A stretch of DNA of 64,000 nucleotides, taken from the NCBI GenBank assembly GCA_002633005.1, contig NMRA01000062.1, positions 917,981 to 981,980 on the forward strand, in the 5' to 3' direction. Numbering within the stretch: position 1 is the first letter of the stretch; each line of letters begins with the position of its first letter. Origin of the DNA: Phoronis australis (taxonomy: Eukaryota; Phoronida; Phoronidae). Positions 31,555-44,700 of this stretch are shown here, one piece after another. The translations under genes were made by a program, and so were the position numbers. The notes under the pieces were generated by a model, which was not told the origin of the DNA, ran no database searches, and worked only from the letters and a program-made list of their open reading frames with translations.

Positions 31555-31680
31555 GTTGGGCTGGTGGAACACCGGGACAGTGGAACATAGGGTCGGAGGA
31601 CCATAGGAATGAGGGGACATCTGCTGGGGAACATAGGGATGGACTAATATACTATGTTATAGGGACCGGGGAACAACGCT
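31555..31680. repeat. short minisatellite, GGGAACATAGGG type
   Basis: Imperfect units such as GTGGAACATAGGG, GGGGAACATAGGGAT and ACCGGGGAAC recur over about 120 bp. Degenerate, with spacing of roughly 15-25 nt. Confidence 0.4.
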
Positions 31681-32103
31681 ACGCACACCTCTGAGACTGC
31701 TACACTCAAAACCAAGGAAACCAACGTATCTAACAGGTGTCTAAAACGCCTTAAAAGTGTACTCTTGCCTGTTCGGTTTAGGAATTTCGTGCGCATAGAT
31801 AAAGAGACTTGACAATATATGAAAATAACACTTCTCGATGTTGACGATGTTTTGATCATCCAATTCGCAAACAGTGCAAAATTTAGTCCTGATTCATAGC
31901 TATCGATATCTACTCACAAATGATTACAATACTGACCACCAACTGAAAAACTAATTAAAAAATATCTTCATGCACCCCCGTGCATGGCGCCATCTAAATG
32001 GACATTGTCAGCAATTTCCAGTAAAAGGTTGCGCTAACACGAGTAGATATTTTGCCTGTTGAGTTTTTCCGTAACTTCATTCTTCAAGTTGCTTCAGTGA
32101 ATA

Positions 32104-32640
32104 AGTCCCTTCGGAGTATTGGCCATTTTAATGATATTTTCGGAGTATAGGCTCTACGGAGACTAGACCCCTCTGAGTGTTGGCCTTTCTGAGTGCACGT
32201 CTTTTGAAGTCTTATCCCCACGGAATGTAGGCCCCTCGGAGTGTAGGCCATTCGGAGTGTAGGCCCCTAATGTACGTAGTGTAGGCCCTACGGAGTGTTG
32301 ACCGTTAATAGATTGTGGGCCCTAGAGATTGTTGGCCCTTCGGAATGCAGGCTCAACGGATTGTAGGCCCTTCGGATTGTAGGCCCATAATGGTGTGTAG
32401 GCCCTACGGAGCGTTTGCCCTAATGGAATGTGGACCCTAGGGATTGCTGGCCCTTCGGAATGTAGGCCCTACGGATTGTAGGCCCTTCGGAGTGTAGGCC
32501 CCTAATGGAGTGTAGCTTTAGGGACTGTTGTCCCTTCGGAGTGCAGGCCTTAGGAAGTATAGGCTCTTCGGAGTGCAGACTTTAGGAAATATAGGTCCTT
32601 CGGAGTGTAGGCCCTAAGGAGTGTAGCCCTTTCGGACTGA
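32104..32640. repeat. minisatellite array, GGAGTGTAGGCCC type
   Basis: About 540 bp of a unit of roughly 17-19 nt, variants of CGGAGTGTAGGCCCTT, CGGAGTGTAGGCCCTA and CCTAATGGAGTGTAGG, repeated roughly thirty times. Units alternate between TTCGGA and TACGGA joints, suggesting a two-unit higher-order period in places. Confidence 0.85.
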
Positions 32641-35600
32641 GTAGAGACCTGACCCGACGTTGTTGTTTGTCTGAGAAAGACATTGACCAGACACGAAATA
32701 TTATCAACCTTTAGTACATTTCTGCAACTTTACTCGTGTGTTAGATGTTTGCTGTTCTTTGTAGGATCGACAAAGATACAAATTTTTAAACAGGTAGCAC
32801 TAATGCGTCTTCAATCAGTTTTACTTAGATTGCGACGTTTTATTTAGACTATAATATACCTATGTAGTTGAGGAAACATTGCTAATGTCGAAATATCCAC
32901 CACAGCATATGTAGTATTTTAGATGACTTGGGCGTTACTGAAAATTAAAAATCTCACACAGAATAGAGAATTGGAAGTAGGCGTAGTGTTGTTTATTTAA
33001 GGTAATAAAGTAACACATGGCGTTAATTGAACACTTTGTTTCGTGCGACCTGAAGGTATTTTAGCCACACAATAGTTGCTGATTTACGATACAGGGTTCT
33101 CTCTGAGCAAACTGCACCTGATGTTGAAGTGTACTAGTTTGCCTTTCTCCTACTTCGAAGCAACAGCATTACGGCAATAGTGAATTTCGCCGTTTTAACA
33201 GCTAAATGATTAAAAGTAAGTGTCTCTATATGCAACACTGTTAAATCGCTTGGCTTGTAAAGCAGACAAAATTCAGACTTATTAAAAAATTGAAGTCAAG
33301 ATTTTAAAGACGACTCGGAGCGTTTCAAACACGATGTAGACGATGTAGTGCCAGGTTTGAATACATCTACGGAAAGCAATGTGATGGCCTGTTTAATACA
33401 AGTCAAGCGCTGTAGACAGTGAGGCATATACCGTGGATTGAATAGGATTTAATTGTGCCACGGTTGAGTTAAATCACCGGCAGCAATGAAATACGTGTAC
33501 AATCGTGTCTGTTCTCATGTGGCAAGTCATGTGTTAAAGACGAGGCTAAAACCAGCTCCACCCACCAATTATGCAACCATCCAAATTCTTAAGCTTCCCT
33601 TTCAATAGAGACTACCTTCGGCACAAACAACTGGTCCACAATAGCGCCTTAGGTGTGTTCAATAACCTTTTGCCATGTCAGGTACTAGGTAAACATAACC
33701 ACGTTATAGACCCGATAACGAGGATGTCACGAAATAAGGCAAAGCTGTTCAAAATTGAAGATTTCGCGTGAAGAGTGCTAATAACTTATATGTTCACGTG
33801 AATATGTTCTGGATCAAAATAAATAAACCTTTCATTTTTTCATGTGCTTGTTATTAGTTTCCCCCCACTCTCTGAAGCAAGCGGGTCCACCCTGTACATC
33901 TGTGATGGTTTTAGCGTCCGCTAGTGTTTTTGGCGCGTATTTGAGCGGACTTTTCCACCCAATGCAAAGAACCTACCGAAACATGTGAAGACCAGAAGAG
34001 AAATGGAAAGCATTAACTTTCATGACCCAAAATTGGAAAGAGGACAAGGGAGTAAGGGGTGCGAAGGTAGCGCAATGTTTGAAATGTGCGCCAACTTTTG
34101 AAGTGGACATGGCCAGCAATGCCACACCTGTACTGAATTCGCATGACATCGACTGTCCCTAATTTGGAAACATGTTTTTGTCGTAAAATATGGTTCGCGC
34201 GCTGTTTCCCACTGCTTAGAATTGTAGATGGTGTCAATATTATTATTTTTATTCCACTCCCTTCCTATTTGGCGGAGAATAATAGGTAAACCTGTCTCAA
34301 CACTAGCGTTGCAAATATTTGTCTGCACCAATGCACAAAAGACGCTTGTTGATCGGAGAGTCCATGCTAGTAAGCAACATTGCGTGAACGGATACAGGGT
34401 TAAATGAAGTAAACCTGTTCAAGACGTCATTAATATCATAAATAATTAGTTCATAACTACACACGCGAGAGTTAAGTGTACACAGAGCAAAAAGCTAGCT
34501 TAGGTAAACTCAGCAGATTGTGAATGATTAAACTTCAAGAAATATACTCGTAGGCCTGCATTTAGATTCCAGGGCTTGGAAGTTTCGTCTTTTAAGGATT
34601 TTGGTTTCGGTTTCCTCTTATTTGGTTTCCAGTTTCCTCAGTTTTCGACTCTATTTATCATTATTTTTTACTTTATTCATGCAAAAACATTCATTTCAGT
34701 TAAATTTTACAACACAAAATCATTTCTATCACAGAAGCCTATTTATTTGTGAACGAAACATCACTTGGGAGATTTTCTTCTTTTGGGTCATTGGTCATTC
34801 CAATCTCTGAGGTCTAATGTAATACGCCACTTGTGTTTAAAAATTTTCACGTGAATCTGCGTTTCGTCAAACACGACAATGTGAATTATCTTGGAATCTC
34901 GCCACAAAATTCTCAGTGAGTTTTACAATGGGGTTTAAAACGAAATAATCACTACCCAAATTTAGTTACAAACCCGTCTTTCCGATTTTTTTTTGTAAAA
35001 TCTATTGTTTTGGAACATTATGGCGGGCCTTGTGGTGGATTTTTCAACCTCGGTTAGTAAATGTTGGTTTGTGACGGGCCCCGGTTCATTTTAATTCAAA
35101 GTTAAATTGACTTGGGAACCGGTTAAAATCTTTAAATATTGGCGGGGTCTAGGCCATAACCTAATGACAAAATCACCGATTTGGCCTCCGCAGTTGCCTT
35201 TGCGGCGTCCAGGCGAAGTTTTGTTATGCTGGAACCCGTCCGGGCCTCTCTCAGTTGTCGAATAAACGTGATTGCATCGAATTCGACAAGGGCCCCTCAG
35301 TTTTGAAAATGAAACGAACAGAACGAGCGAGACCAAACCTTTTGGATATCTCTTGAGTCTAGTGGCACAAGTCTACGATTCTTAACACCAGACAGACGTT
35401 TTCTGGTAACCAACCATTTTTCTACAAGAAATACTTTCTCTTACCGAGTACCCTCTGTGTTTCCCTATGGGACAGCGTGAAAACAAATAAAACTTCTTAC
35501 TGTGGATCTCGATTTCCACTTGGTATCTGGACCTTAATGATCGCCTGCGTAGGGCTCTTCTAGAAGAGACCCTTTGGAAATACTTGGACACTCGAGGGTT

Positions 35601-37481
35601 TTCTATTTCTTTTGATGGCGGAAATTGGGACAGTAACGCATGAAAGAGTTGGGACGGATATGCTCACCCCCACAGGGTGTTTGAAGGATTAAAATGACCC
35701 ATCTGCACGGAGTTTATATGAAATACACGTTGATATCCTTTCGTAGAAATTTATTCCCTTAAGATAGACGCCTGAATGGCTTTTAATGTCTGTAAAATGA
35801 TTATTGGTGATTGGGAAACACCTGTTTGGACTATAGTTTGTATTCTACAAAACAGAACCATAATTCGAAAACTATCTGTAGAACGAAATTACATATTGGA
35901 TAACCAGCTTTATGTATCTATGTGGTACTAATATTCAACAGTTCCTCGTTCCCTACTGCTCGTCAATGTCTAAACTCCAGGTTAAAGAAAAGAATTCACA
36001 CACTGCCTGATGGACATCCGTGGGATGAGAAATCGCTGGAAGTTCATAAATTAGAAACTTACAAGTTATACATTTGAATAGAATTAAGTGATAGAAAAAT
36101 ATGTCCCAACTGTAAATGGAGAAAAAAAGCTTAAGGATTTAGCAAATGACCAATAGAGATTGGAAGATATCTGAGTCTTCCTGGGGGTATAGATGATGCA
36201 CTGCTTGTATGCAATCAACAGTTTGATGAGGACCAGTGTCATTTTTAACTGGGTTCCTGCTCTATAACAACTTCCTATATACAGTGTGGTAAGTAATTTG
36301 AACTCTGAACTAACGTAAGAAAATATCATTCCGGGATGTAATAGTTTAAATTTAAAATTTGCCATCAGCCAACTACCACTGAGACGACTTAGATTAGTAT
36401 TATGTATCGTATAATTGTGGATAACTTTGGTCTGGAGACATATTGCTCAACAAAGAAATTAGCATACTCTAGATTTTTTTCCTAAAATGCACCCTTGATA
36501 GGGAATCCTGGTCATGAAAAAATCCATTCACCTGAGCGAGCTATACATGTATACCACCCGAGATTACTAAAATACATTAAAATATCCCCACGTTTCGAGC
36601 GATGCGCTCTTTGTCAAGGGTGGGCTACTGACTGCTCAATAGATGGAATAAATTGCACAGGTGACCGCATGGTGATATACAATAGGTAGCATAAACAATT
36701 TTCTGAAAAATAATCGTAATTTAACAACGAAGTTTGGTAGCAGTGCACCACAATTTTGTAGAAAGTCTGTCATAGGTTACTGATACGTCTCAAAGCGTAA
36801 ATTAAGTGTTTAAAATTAGTAAGTAAGTGGTGCCGTTGTATTCAAATGTATTCTGGAATACACTTGGAATTCCTTTTAGAAAATTACTTGCTTCACTGCC
36901 TTCCCTCATACTGTGCTGTCGACCTCAGATTCGTTGTGTGATCTACTGTATCGTAAATATGCATCTCGTCAGTCAGCTGTTTGTCGAATGACTGAGCACA
37001 TGTGCGCATTTATCATGGGGCAGAAACTTTCTGGTGACTACAGAGTTTTTCCTTGGCGCCTTTTTCAAACAATCGTGTTTTAAGTTTTTCTAGAAATTCC
37101 CTCACAGCGGAAGGGAATAACTTTGTAGTTGACGTTGCGAGATGGCGTTTTTGTTTAACATATATTTTTGTCAATCTGTCGCATTCCATGTCTCCTTAAG
37201 TGGTCCAATGGTAGGGCCACATATCATTGAGAAACAGAAAATAAAGTCATTTCTGCAGAGTTGGATGTGGCGATAAAATTCATTTTTGGAAAAATGCTAC
37301 TGTATAGCATTGATACTTCATGTCTCCTAATACAAAACGCAGTTCGAGTTCGATAGTGAAACAGTTTTCCCTATTCAACTGAACAATTTATGCGAACTTG
37401 TTACCTCAACAATCGTTTTTTTGAAAGTGTATCAATATTTTAGCACATTAATTATTTATTTTCCATTTGTCTGTTTAACAG

Positions 37482-37523
37482 AACAAGACCTGTGCATGAG
37501 GTCGAGAAAATTCAAGTAAACAT
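37482..37523 (+). other. gene 2 5' untranslated segment
   Basis: An acceptor-like CCATTTGTCTGTTTAACAG ends at 37481, 42 bases before the gene 2 ATG. It probably marks the start of the first coding exon, implying an upstream non-coding exon, as in gene 1. Confidence 0.45.
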
Positions 37524-37590
37524 ATGAAGATGCCGCCATGGAGGGCTGTCTTCTTGTGGCTGTGCTTCGGAGTTCTCGTCCTTGTGCAAG
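37524..37590 (+). CDS. gene 2 exon 1: signal peptide
   Basis: ATG AAG ATG then a Pro-Trp-Arg n-region and a hydrophobic core ([14 protein letters not shown]), ending CAAG|GTAAGG, phase 1. A second ATG two codons in would give an equally good signal peptide. Confidence 0.75.
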
Positions 37591-40500
37591 GTAAGGAAGG
37601 CTGTTGTAGCCCAAACTGGTGCACGCGCCAAACTCACCTGGCGTACTCCAACTTTGACTCGGCGTGAGGAGCCCACTTAATGCTTGTGCCAAATTAAAAC
37701 TACCGTGTGTTCCCGAACTACTGCCAGAAATGTTAGAATTTCAGAAGCATTCAGGCACAAGTATGACCACGATGAGTGTACGGTCGGATGTCTTTCTGGA
37801 TACTTCGGCCTAGCGAGTATTCCCCAAACGCGACGATGCATAATATTCGTTGTATTTGACACACTATCGCAAACAAATTCAACAAATGAAAGAATAAAAT
37901 GCGGTGTGTCGACCGAATAAACGCGTTTTTGGCAATTCCTTTAAAAGGGGTCTGGGGTCCGTTCCAACAAAACTAACTTAGCTAAAACAAATCTTAACTT
38001 TTAGTAAATTTACATAAAACTTAAATTTGTCTCAAGATTGTCTCAAGAAAGAGATCTTAAGTTTGAGTTAAGTTTTTGATAAAAGTTTTGTTTTAATTTT
38101 GACTGTCGTACTGCATGTGGCAGTAATCAAAGTTTGGAAGTTAAGACAAATCTTAGACTTAAGTAAAAAAATGAACTTAAGTCAGTTTCTTGGAACGGAC
38201 CCCTGAAATACATGTTTCAGCATTTTAGTATGCATTTAGAAAGTATGAAGGTTGGTTTCTGACATTCACATCTTCTTAAATAGTGCACATTATTTTTTGA
38301 CTTTGAAAAATAAAAAATATGAGTTCCGTATATCCCCACTGCGAGCGTTTTTTGTGACGTCATTGAGGCTGCACAACTCCAAGAGATATATGTCATTGGC
38401 GGTTTCGAGTACATAATACAGCCAACAGATTAACCCGTGCATATTCACAACCTTTTTGTTTTTCTTCCCTGTGACGTTGGTGCATCCCGGGACCTAGCTA
38501 GTCAGCGAGGTGTATGAAGACTATCGTCAAAATACATTTTTGAACAACCCTGCCCATGTGGCACATACTGAGCCACAACACCACGTTCCCTACAATATCT
38601 CTTTTTATCACTCCGGCTGGTCTGCTCACTCAGCTTGTCCGGAACCTGCTTTGCAGGTTGTTATAGCCCAGTTGGCTGTTTGGTGTACCCACTTGGTACT
38701 TTATATGATATTTGCCCATTTGGCAGTTTGTACCCACTTGGTACTTGTTATTGAATTTGCCGCTTTGCTCGACCCAGTTGGTAGGCAATCGGCCAATACC
38801 CATTTGGTATTATGTACCCATTTGGTACTATGCTAACCTGTGCCACTTAGTATCCGATACTCAGTTACACTTTGGGTATCGGAAATGTGTGTGTTATCTC
38901 ATGTAATTAAGGAACCCATCTGGTTCCTTCTGTGAAATATTTATTTGTAGAGCTGTGACCCTGAAATTCCCAATACAACTTAAAATATTTATTATTCTTG
39001 TTGTTTTATTTGTCCCTAATAATAAGGTACAAGTGTGCTAGACCTCGAAATTTCACACAGCCCGGGAACTTCCGCTCGTCACCTCGTCGTGATTCTTATG
39101 TCAACGTGAGCTCGACCGTGCAGATAAAACTCAACATGTATAGCTATATACCGGCGGGGGTGGATGCATAATCTGGGGTTAAACCGACACTCGCCTTGCC
39201 CGCTGCAGCCGTTTAAGTGAAAAACAATCTAAAAACGTCATTTTCTTGCATGATTCTCGGCTTTTTTAACAAAAAAGTCACTCGTCATTTTGAAAACAGT
39301 ACGCTTGTGACATGTGCCATTTCCTAAAATTTTGCGACATCTCTTGAGAGATGATTATACCTTTGCTGCAGCAAAATAAGTTCTGAAATTCGGTTTTCTG
39401 GCATTAAAATACTAAACTCGTTTGATATACGAGAATCTTTTTGGGACACCTTGTATTACGTGAATATTTTGTTTTCGGAAAGTTTGAGAGACCAGAGGCA
39501 ATCATATGTCATGCTCATCTGTATCTCTTATAGTGAATAAATAGTTACCAACTGTTCTTTTCTTTCAGTCGCTGCACAATGTCCACCGCCTGACGATACC
39601 AATGCGTTTTCATCGCACAATGTGTCCTCGTCGTCCCCAGAAGGGACCGTTGCTGCATACACGTGTGAACCTGGTTATGAACAAACCGGTGGCAATGTTA
39701 TCAGAACGTGCACAGCCGGATATTGGACCGGAAGCGCTATTGTTTGCACAGGTTGGTCAGACATAGCCGAGTTGAGTTATTGATCGTGAATGATACTGCT
39801 CTCAGCGGTGAATTGTCAGTGTCATTGGAACTTGTTGAACTAGTCTCGCATCCAATAAATAGCCTTTGATCTCAAGATTATCTGCTTACGTGTGGATGAA
39901 AATTTCGCGTGAATTTCCATATCCTATTAATTTACTTAACGATAAACATTTATGTATATTCACATCCTTTTTATAAACGGCTAAATATTTTATGCCGTGG
40001 AAAAGGACTAGAGTCTGTTTTTTAAATGATTTTCCCGCTGGTCAATTCATGAAGAATTGCTCGCATGATGCTAAATTATGCATGCATGCCTTTAGAAATA
40101 TATCTTGCGTGGACATTAAGCGAAATATTTAAAATCAAAATGCTCCTTAAACATGAGTCATCACCAGACGGGTTATGCATTGTTGTCCGACAAAGACTCT
40201 CCATTTCAATTACACCGGTAACAAATTCGTGTTTTTGTTGATGAGAAATGTGTTCTCGACAGTCTGGTCGCTGGAAATCTCGGAAATTTGATTATTTTTC
40301 TGAAATTATTGTCTGGAGGGCAAAACAAAATTTCTCTTTTTTATGTAAGTCTTTAGTCACTTTTCATGAAACAGATCCCTGTTTTGTCTTCTCACCATTC
40401 GACTCTAAAAGGAAACCCGATAACCCGAGACCACGCAACATCACGCGAGTGAAAACCTCGTGTATCGTGAGTGTGTGCGAGACCTTATTATCGTGACCTG

Positions 40501-41691
40501 GCAAAATGATGGCCAGCGAAGTGATTGGTTAATGAAACTGGAATGCTGAATTATGGGATAGAATTCAAAGTTTCCGTTTCATGAGCGAAGATTTTTAGCC
40601 GCAACTGCTTCGTAAGCATTTGAGGCCTTGGGTACACACTAGCCCAGCCAAAATATCGCGAGAAGCTCATAATTCACTGGATGACGATGATTTGTGATTA
40701 GAGTCTTCCCAGCCATGAGATTCCACGTCGTTGGCAAAAATTTTAGCATTTTGCACAAGAATATTATGGTAATTACTGAAACGACTGTAGTCATGATGCT
40801 CTTGTGAACTCATTTTGACGACTTTTTCAATTATCATTTGCTATCATGTTTCAAGGAGTGAGTTGTGGTGCTCCTGACGTAACAAAACACGCAACTGTCA
40901 CCTCAACTACTAACCAGGTCGGTGACACCGCCAACTACGCATGTGTTTCTGGTTACGTGCGATACAGCGGCGATATGACACGAACATGTCAAGCCGACAA
41001 GACCTGGAGTGGTACTGCGCTGGCCTGTGGCAGTGGATTTAGTTCAAGTAAGTTACTACATGATTGTGTTTTGTAGATTTGCCTTTTCAGCATAGTAACC
41101 GTTGCATATGAGATGGGACATGTCAGCTGCAAATAAAAAAACTGTATATGTATCGCTTCTTGAATGAACGGCTGAAGACTCTGTGATCTTAACTGCTAAT
41201 GCTTGTACATTTGCATAAACTCGACGAGAGATGTCAACCTCAAATGTAGTCACGCTAGTGTCTTCGACAGGCTCAAACACACAACTTTTCAGGATAATTT
41301 CTGACGGTACAAATTATGGATTTTCGAATCAATATTTTAAGTTGTTTGCTAGTCTTGATGATTTACAAAACTTACAGAAGATAGAACCCGAATAACAGTC
41401 CACACCTACACTCAGCAGTCTCCACAGCATGTTTGGACGCGTCACTGTGTCGAATGCGAATTTTGCCGTGACGAGTTTGGCTTAATTGCGTCGAGTTTGA
41501 AAACCTAAGTAACAAGTTTAAATTATTTGGAGAATATTCATTTCGTAAGCAACTTAGGACATCTTGGACTTTTGGTACCAGTTCAGTGTACTTATTCCAA
41601 GAATTTTAAGTGTTGAAACACACACACATACACACACACACGCACGCACGCACGCACGCACGCACGCACACACGCACGCGCACGCGCACGC

Positions 41692-41722
<31 letters not shown>

Positions 41723-44700
41723 TCTATTTGTCCCTGGAAATTACTTTGAATACATGTTATCTCTCAGTTTATGCAACTGCTCAGTTCCATGGCAGTACTA
41801 GCCAAACCAATCTCAAATCTCATTTGAAACACAGAAATTAAACCAGAACCATGGCTATGTCCTGCACCAAGTGTTCTTGGACGAGTAAGCCATTTTTTCG
41901 TAATAACCATGAAGCTGAGATTGGTTATACTATCCGATCTTTCAGTGGGTAAGTATTACTTTGTTGGGGAAACTTAATAATTGGCACCTGGTCTGTAATT
42001 GAACGAGGTACAACGCCGCGATCCAGACAAAGGTCGCTTGTTCTCAAAGGGAATTATTTGGCCGCAAGAGAAAGTTGTCTAGATGCTGAGCTCCATTTTC
42101 ATAACCATTCTTTTGACATGAAAGAATGGTTATGATTCCATATCGATAGAAAAAGAATGGCCGAGTTTAACCATGATTAGATAAGAACTGCAACTTGTTT
42201 GATACTGGTAAGATCAACCCCCTTACAATTGAACTAGACCTGCGCTTTTGCAGCGAAGTCGACATGAACTAACCAGCACGAAATCATCTCAATAAAGATT
42301 CAAAAATTTCATATCTTGTTTAGGAATTCATTTGGATGGTGCATTACCTTGAAAAAATAGTTTGGTGAAATACCAAAAACAATTTAAAAAGCGAACTGTA
42401 TACTATGATAAGATATCCTAATTTCATCTGCATAAAAATCCAAAACTTTTTTAAAGCATTTTGACTAAGAGCTTATTATCTTGAACTGAACAGCTTACGA
42501 GATGTTGAGAAGCAAATTGTCAGTTATTGATCTTGGATCTGTGTTGCCCAATTCCTCTTGTACTACTTATTTTTTTACTCTTCGATGTTGTCTATTCATT
42601 ACAGCGCCTCCTACGGCTTTGCAACAATTGCCATCTCAACAGGTCTTAGCAAGTGTTGTTCCGTCTTCTCAGCAGCCATCACATAGTGTGACTGCATATT
42701 CTCAGCAAACCACAAGCAATGTAGTTCTATTTACCTCTCAGCAACATTCAGAAAATTCAGCTGCGTCTATTGCTCAGCCTACATCAACTCGAATAACCTC
42801 GACAAATGTTGAGTTTTCTTCAGTACAGCCGTTAAGTAGCACTGCTGTACATGCTTTGCAACATCTATCAAAAAGTGGAGGCTCATCTCTACAACCGTCA
42901 GCAGCTCTAGCATTATCTTTTCGACAAGTGCCAGCAAGCACTGTCGTAGCTTCTTCACAACCTCTATCAACGACTACAAATGCACATTATCTGTCACCTA
43001 CTGAGGCATTAACATCGTTTTCTCAACAGGTGCCATCAAACGTTACTACGCCTACTTTTCAACAATCGTCCCCAACTACAGTTGCGTCACCTCAACAAAT
43101 ATCATCTAATGTAGTCTCGGGCGTTGCAATGCCTGCTTTTCACAAAACGTCAACAGGAACAACTGCTCCTTCTCAGCAACCATCAAGTGTTGCTACCTTA
43201 GCTTCTCAACAATCGCATCAAATTAAGTCCGCATTGTCTCTAGAACTTTCCATGACTGCAGGATTGTCTTCTCATGAGATGTCAAGTTCAGCTAAAGCGT
43301 CACAAAAAACTAAGTTAGTTTCTACACGTTTCGTTGCATCTTCCAAACAGCCAACAAGAAATATTTCTGCGCCTGCCTTTCTGATTTCGTCAACAAAAGA
43401 GCCCGCAAATTCTCATCCTATTTCGTCTTGTAGAGTGTCAACAAGATTGGCTGCAACTTCCGAACAGTCTACGACAAGAGTTGAAGCAACAACCACCCAA
43501 CAATCTGTAGAAATACAATCCGAACTTTCTCAATCACCGGCATCCGGGTTGCCTGCTGAACACTTGTCAACAAGTATCGTATTATCTTCCAAGCAGCAAT
43601 CGACAAGCGTTACTGCATCTCGCAATCAACTTGCGTCATCTGATGCAATGTCTTCCCACAATGTGTCAATACTTATGGTTGAATCACACGAACAGCGATC
43701 AACAGGTAGTGCTCAATCTTCAAATCAAACGTCGTCACTAACATTTTCCCTATCGCCTGATGTGCCTTTAAATCGTATTACGTCATCTAAACAAGTGTCA
43801 ACAAGCTTCGTGGCATCGTCTGAACATCCACCAAGAAGCGTTGAAGCGTCCGACGCTCAAATATCATCATCAACAGGACCCCCATCTTATCATCCTCAGC
43901 CTTCTGATATAATATCTTTTAAACAGTTGTCAACAAGTATATTTCTGTCCTCAAAACAGTCAGTAGCAAATGTTACTGCTTCAGCTAATCAACAACCCTA
44001 CCCGATAATGTCAGCATCTGCTCAATTTCCGTCACACATAATGACTTCTAAACTTGTTTTGACAAGTCTCGAAATTAGTGCGTATTCTGAACAACAATCA
44101 GCAAGTTTTTCTGGATCTGCCAGTGAAAGAGCATCACCTGAATTTCTGTCATCTGGTATAATGCAATCTCAACAGGTGTCAACACTTATTGTTGCACATT
44201 CTAAACTTCGGTCGACAAGTGCTTCTGCATCTCAGAGTCAACAATTATCAACCACAACAAGCGCATTTTCCCATCCACTGTCAAGCCGAATTATGTCGTC
44301 TAAACAAGTGCCAACAAGTACTCGTGTATCTTCTAAACCAAACTCTTTGAGCACTGAAACATCTGTCACTCAGCATGTGTTACAAACGACACAAGCGTCT
44401 TTTCGACCTCTATTATCTGGAACAATGTCTCCTATAAAGGCGTCGGCAGATATTGTCGCAGCTTCCGAAAAGCACTCGACAGACGTTTCTGCATCAGCCA
44501 CTGTCCAGTCGTCACCAATTGTTCCTGGATCCTTCATTTGGCTTTCATTCTCTTCAGGTAAAATGTTTTCTACACAGGTGTCAGACAATGTGATTGCGTC
44601 TTCTAAGCAACCATCAATAAGCGTTGCTGTTTCTGCTACTCAACGAGCATCGCCAACAACACCTAGATCGTTTCAACCTCCGTCATCCAGTGTAGAGTCT

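Larger units (their letters stand above)
25602..37481. other. intergenic region between genes 1 and 2
   Basis: No convincing gene. Contains foldbacks (26881-27350), an inverted pair of elements (27474-27724 and 28833-29102), a Penelope-like fragment (27787-28010), microsatellites and minisatellites (30126-30370, 31555-31680, 32104-32640) and scattered short open frames without coding character. 32641-37481 shows nothing recognisable except a degenerate hammerhead-like fragment near 36590. Confidence 0.6.
37591..39568. other. gene 2 intron 1
   Basis: Holds a MITE-like element (37954-38203) and an array of short palindromes (38551-38929). The remainder to 39568 is AT-rich and shows nothing recognisable. 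Confidence 0.6.
41048..42604. other. gene 2 intron 3
   Basis: Contains the CA microsatellite (41617-41722) and a perfect 14-bp inverted repeat with a 7-nt spacer (42100-42134). Otherwise featureless. Confidence 0.6.

Noticed and set aside
35091-35336. 81-codon minus-strand frame in a GC-richer patch
   Set aside because: No recognised motif, no splice or promoter support; a chance frame is more likely.
38510-38906. Open frames reading HLVLxTHLVL and WYYVPIWYY
   Set aside because: They translate the palindrome array; frame use is explained by the repeats.
41564-41801. His/Thr-rich open frames
   Set aside because: Translation of the CA/CACG microsatellite.
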